From Noviherbaspirillum sp. (GTDB lineage Bacteria > Pseudomonadota > Gammaproteobacteria > Burkholderiales > Burkholderiaceae), in the NCBI GenBank assembly GCA_028292785.1, contig JAQGLQ010000097.1:1-7127 (forward strand): a stretch of DNA of 7,127 bases, written 5' to 3'. This document shows, one piece after another, positions 5,843 to 7,127 of this stretch (position 1 is its first letter; each line of letters starts with the position of its first letter). Both the position numbers and the translations under genes were made by a program. The notes below the pieces were generated by a model. It ran no database searches. It was not told the DNA's origin and was given only the letters and a program-made list of their open reading frames with translations.

Positions 5843-6826
5843 ATGCGAAGCATCGCCCGTACATTGCTCCCCTTTTGCGTGATGGCGTCATCAAGCGTGA
5901 CATGCGCCAGCGAACTTGCCCTGTATTCAGGCATCTCGTACACCACCGGCACGGAAGCCACCTATTCCTGGGCGCTCGAATACCGGCGTGCTTTCGCGGA
6001 ACGCTGGTCGGGCAGCTTCACCTGGCTTAATGAAGGCCACATACCCGACCACCATCGGGACGGCCACGCGGCGCAGTTATGGTGGCATGCGAACGGGCAG
6101 CAAGCTCCCTCGCTTCGCCCCTCATTTCGCGTCGGGCTGGGTCCGTACCATTACTACGATACGCGACGCGCTTCGAATAGCCGCGCCTACGCCGATGCGC
6201 ACGGCTGGGGCTTGCTTGCCAGCGCCGAGGCGATCTGGCACATCAATGAAAACCTGTTCGCTACGGTGCGCGCCAACCGGGTACAGACGCGCGGCGCCGG
6301 CAATTCGACGGCGCTGCTTGCGGGGATAGGCTATCGCTTCGCTCCCACATCGGACCGCAAGGACGACGGCTACCCTGGCGCAGCGACGGCGAGCATGCGC
6401 CGGCTTGAAGTAGATGTCCTGGCCGGCAAGGCGATCGTCAATAGCTTTGAATCGGAAACCGATACGGCCGCCGCGCTCGCGTTACGCTACCGGGCGACCC
6501 GCAATGTAACGGGCAGCTTCAGCTATATCGATGAAGGCGCAGGCCGCCGCGGGGAAGCGCGTCAGGGTGTCGCAGCGCAAGTCTGGCTTGAAGATGATCT
6601 GGGCAAGCGCATATCGGTCGGAGCGGGCATCGGTCCGTATTTTCTGATCGACCGCGCCCGGCGCGCGGATGGAACGCTGCCTTCGAAGGTCGCAGCAGTT
6701 ATCTCAGTTACCGGCGCTTATGCGATCACCGATGCGCTGGCTGCGCGTCTGATCTGGAATCGTGTGGCGACGAAGGATGACAGCGACAGCGATGTGGTGC
6801 TGGTCGGGGTGGGGTATCGATTTTAG
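5843..6826 (+). CDS. Secreted outer-membrane beta-barrel-like protein with two tandem homologous modules
   Basis: The ATG at 5843 is preferred because AGGA (5833-5836) lies six bases upstream and the product then opens with a good signal peptide (MRSIARTLLPFCVMASSSVT, likely cut after CA at 21-22). Upstream in-frame TTG (5804) and ATG (5825) starts would bury it. The protein has 327 residues with alternating polar/hydrophobic strands, many Gly/Tyr/Trp, and a terminal Phe, as in outer-membrane barrels. It is built of two related halves, about 25-166 and 189-327. Matching blocks are SGSFTWLNEG/TGSFSYIDEG, QLWW/QVWL, VGLGPYHYYD/AGIGPYFLID, NRVQT/NRVAT and LLAGIGYRF/VLVGVGYRF. A polar linker (167-188) joins them. 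I do not recognise a named family; PagL-like catalytic residues are not seen. Its upstream hairpin and own promoter suggest it is separate from the catabolic genes. Confidence 0.8.
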   Translation: MRSIARTLLPFCVMASSSVTCASELALYSGISYTTGTEATYSWALEYRRAFAERWSGSFTWLNEGHIPDHHRDGHAAQLWWHANGQQAPSLRPSFRVGLGPYHYYDTRRASNSRAYADAHGWGLLASAEAIWHINENLFATVRANRVQTRGAGNSTALLAGIGYRFAPTSDRKDDGYPGAATASMRRLEVDVLAGKAIVNSFESETDTAAALALRYRATRNVTGSFSYIDEGAGRRGEARQGVAAQVWLEDDLGKRISVGAGIGPYFLIDRARRADGTLPSKVAAVISVTGAYAITDALAARLIWNRVATKDDSDSDVVLVGVGYRF

Positions 6827-6845
6827 TTTCGCGATTTTAGTGTCG
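6818..6845 (+). repeat. 14-bp tandem direct repeat spanning a stop codon
   Basis: CGATTTTAGTTTCG (6818-6831) is followed directly by CGATTTTAGTGTCG (6832-6845), with one mismatch. The first copy contains the Arg-Phe-stop end of the outer-membrane protein gene and the second lies just after it. This looks like a slippage or small duplication event. Confidence 0.8.
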
Positions 6846-6880
6846 CTGATGTCGGCGAAGGACCCCGGCTGCACTGCCAA

Positions 6881-6906
6881 CCTTCCCCCTTGCTGCCAGG
6901 GGAAGG
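6881..6906. terminator. Perfect 8-bp inverted repeat, possible bidirectional terminator or dispersed palindrome
   Basis: CCTTCCCC (6881-6888) and GGGGAAGG (6899-6906) flank a 10-base loop. There is no U-tract on either side. Its place between two convergent gene ends fits a shared transcription end. Similar CCTTCCCC...GGGGAAGG palindromes occur as dispersed intergenic elements in many GC-rich proteobacteria, which is the alternative. Confidence 0.45.
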
Positions 6907-6916
6907 AGTCCGTGAG

Positions 6917-6958
6917 GTGTCAGGAATACGATAGTCGCATGCAAGGACTACCTGGCAC
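6917..6958. repeat. Two-part inverted repeat (nested hairpin)
   Basis: GTGTCAGG (6917-6924) pairs with CCTGGCAC (6951-6958) through eight pairs including one G-U. Inside, TAGTC (6932-6936) pairs with GACTA (6946-6950) around a nine-base loop. The inner 3' arm abuts the outer one, leaving a seven-base bulge on the 5' side only. It lies 20 bases past the stop of the minus-strand gene and could be a 3' RNA structure for that transcript. Confidence 0.4.
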
Positions 6959-6978
6959 AAACCGTGGGAGAGCCGCCG

Positions 6979-7127
6979 TTACTTATCCTTTGCCGGCGTG
7001 ATATCCACATTCGGTACCGTGATCGTGCGCTCTTCTTTCTTGATGGTCGGCACCTCGACTGTGCGTTCTTCCTTGTTGACCGCGACATCCGGCGTCTTCA
7101 CGTCATACTGCGGCAGGGTCACGCTCC
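6979..7127 (-). CDS. Hypothetical protein with 12-residue Val/Pro repeats, C-terminal part
   Basis: On the minus strand a frame is open from the window edge to a TAA stop at 6981-6979, giving the last 48 residues. I do not recognise the family. The segment has two adjacent copies of a 12-residue unit, KEERTVEVPTIK (7074-7039) and KEERTITVPNVD (7038-7003), preceded by the related LPQYDVKTPDVAV and followed by ITPAKDK. It is rich in charged residues, Val and Pro, and has no Cys or Trp, suggesting an extended beta-like or flexible surface. Third codon positions are mostly G or C as in neighbouring genes, and the in-register repeat supports real coding. The start, any signal peptide and the full length are outside the window. 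Confidence 0.75.
   Translation of the reverse strand, partial: SVTLPQYDVKTPDVAVNKEERTVEVPTIKKEERTITVPNVDITPAKDK

Larger units (their letters stand above)
6827..6978. other. Intergenic region between convergent genes
   Basis: This 152-bp stretch lies between the ends of two convergent genes. It holds the second copy of the 14-bp repeat and two inverted repeats (6881-6906 and 6917-6958). The open frames crossing it read against the end of the outer-membrane gene and show no ribosome site or recognisable product, so I see no gene in it. Confidence 0.7.

Noticed and set aside
5843..6826. Lipid A deacylase PagL as an identity for the barrel protein
   Set aside because: Size of one module and overall look are similar, but the conserved His-x-Ser catalytic motif of PagL is not seen in either half.
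6762..7001. Plus-strand open frame across the intergenic region
   Set aside because: It starts inside the barrel gene in another frame, runs over the hairpins and into the opposing gene, and has no ribosome site.

Overview
The window is GC-rich and densely coding. It looks like an accessory catabolic locus from a betaproteobacterium, most likely Burkholderiales and possibly an Oxalobacteraceae or Burkholderiaceae relative. The basis is the Bug/TctC-type periplasmic receptor (a family greatly expanded in that order), strong G/C preference at third codon positions, and the style of the catabolic genes. The genus assignment is inference only.

Positions 1-5718 carry six genes in a row on the + strand. 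They are the 3' end of a Bug/TctC solute receptor (1-429), a class A FAD-dependent aromatic monooxygenase with a TTG start (452-2137), a MarR-family regulator (2168-2743), a fumarylacetoacetate hydrolase (FAH) family enzyme (2775-3614), a two-domain VOC/type I extradiol ring-cleavage dioxygenase (3658-4587), and a periplasmic ABC-type solute-binding protein with a signal peptide (4678-5718). Gaps are 22, 30, 31, 43 and 90 bp. The first five genes fit one transcription unit, and a hairpin lies in the 90 bp gap before the sixth.

Taken together this reads as an uptake and degradation cassette for a phenolic or hydroxyaromatic compound. Periplasmic receptors would capture the substrate, the flavin monooxygenase would add an ortho hydroxyl, the Fe(II) extradiol enzyme would open the ring, and the FAH enzyme would hydrolyse or otherwise process the ring-fission product. 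MarR would sense the substrate or an intermediate. The substrate cannot be read from the sequence. A pair of short odd-centred palindromes just before and over the marR start is the best operator candidate.

Positions 5719-6826 hold a separate unit: a hairpin, a plausible promoter, and a secreted outer-membrane beta-barrel-like protein of 327 residues. It consists of two diverged copies of the same ~140-residue module, each ending in a GYRF beta-signal-like sequence. Its stop codon lies inside a 14-bp tandem repeat. After a 152-bp non-coding stretch with two hairpin-forming inverted repeats, the window ends with the C-terminus of a minus-strand gene (6979-7127) that encodes a charged, valine/proline-rich protein with a 12-residue tandem repeat. 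No tRNA, rRNA, CRISPR array, insertion sequence or transposase was seen.
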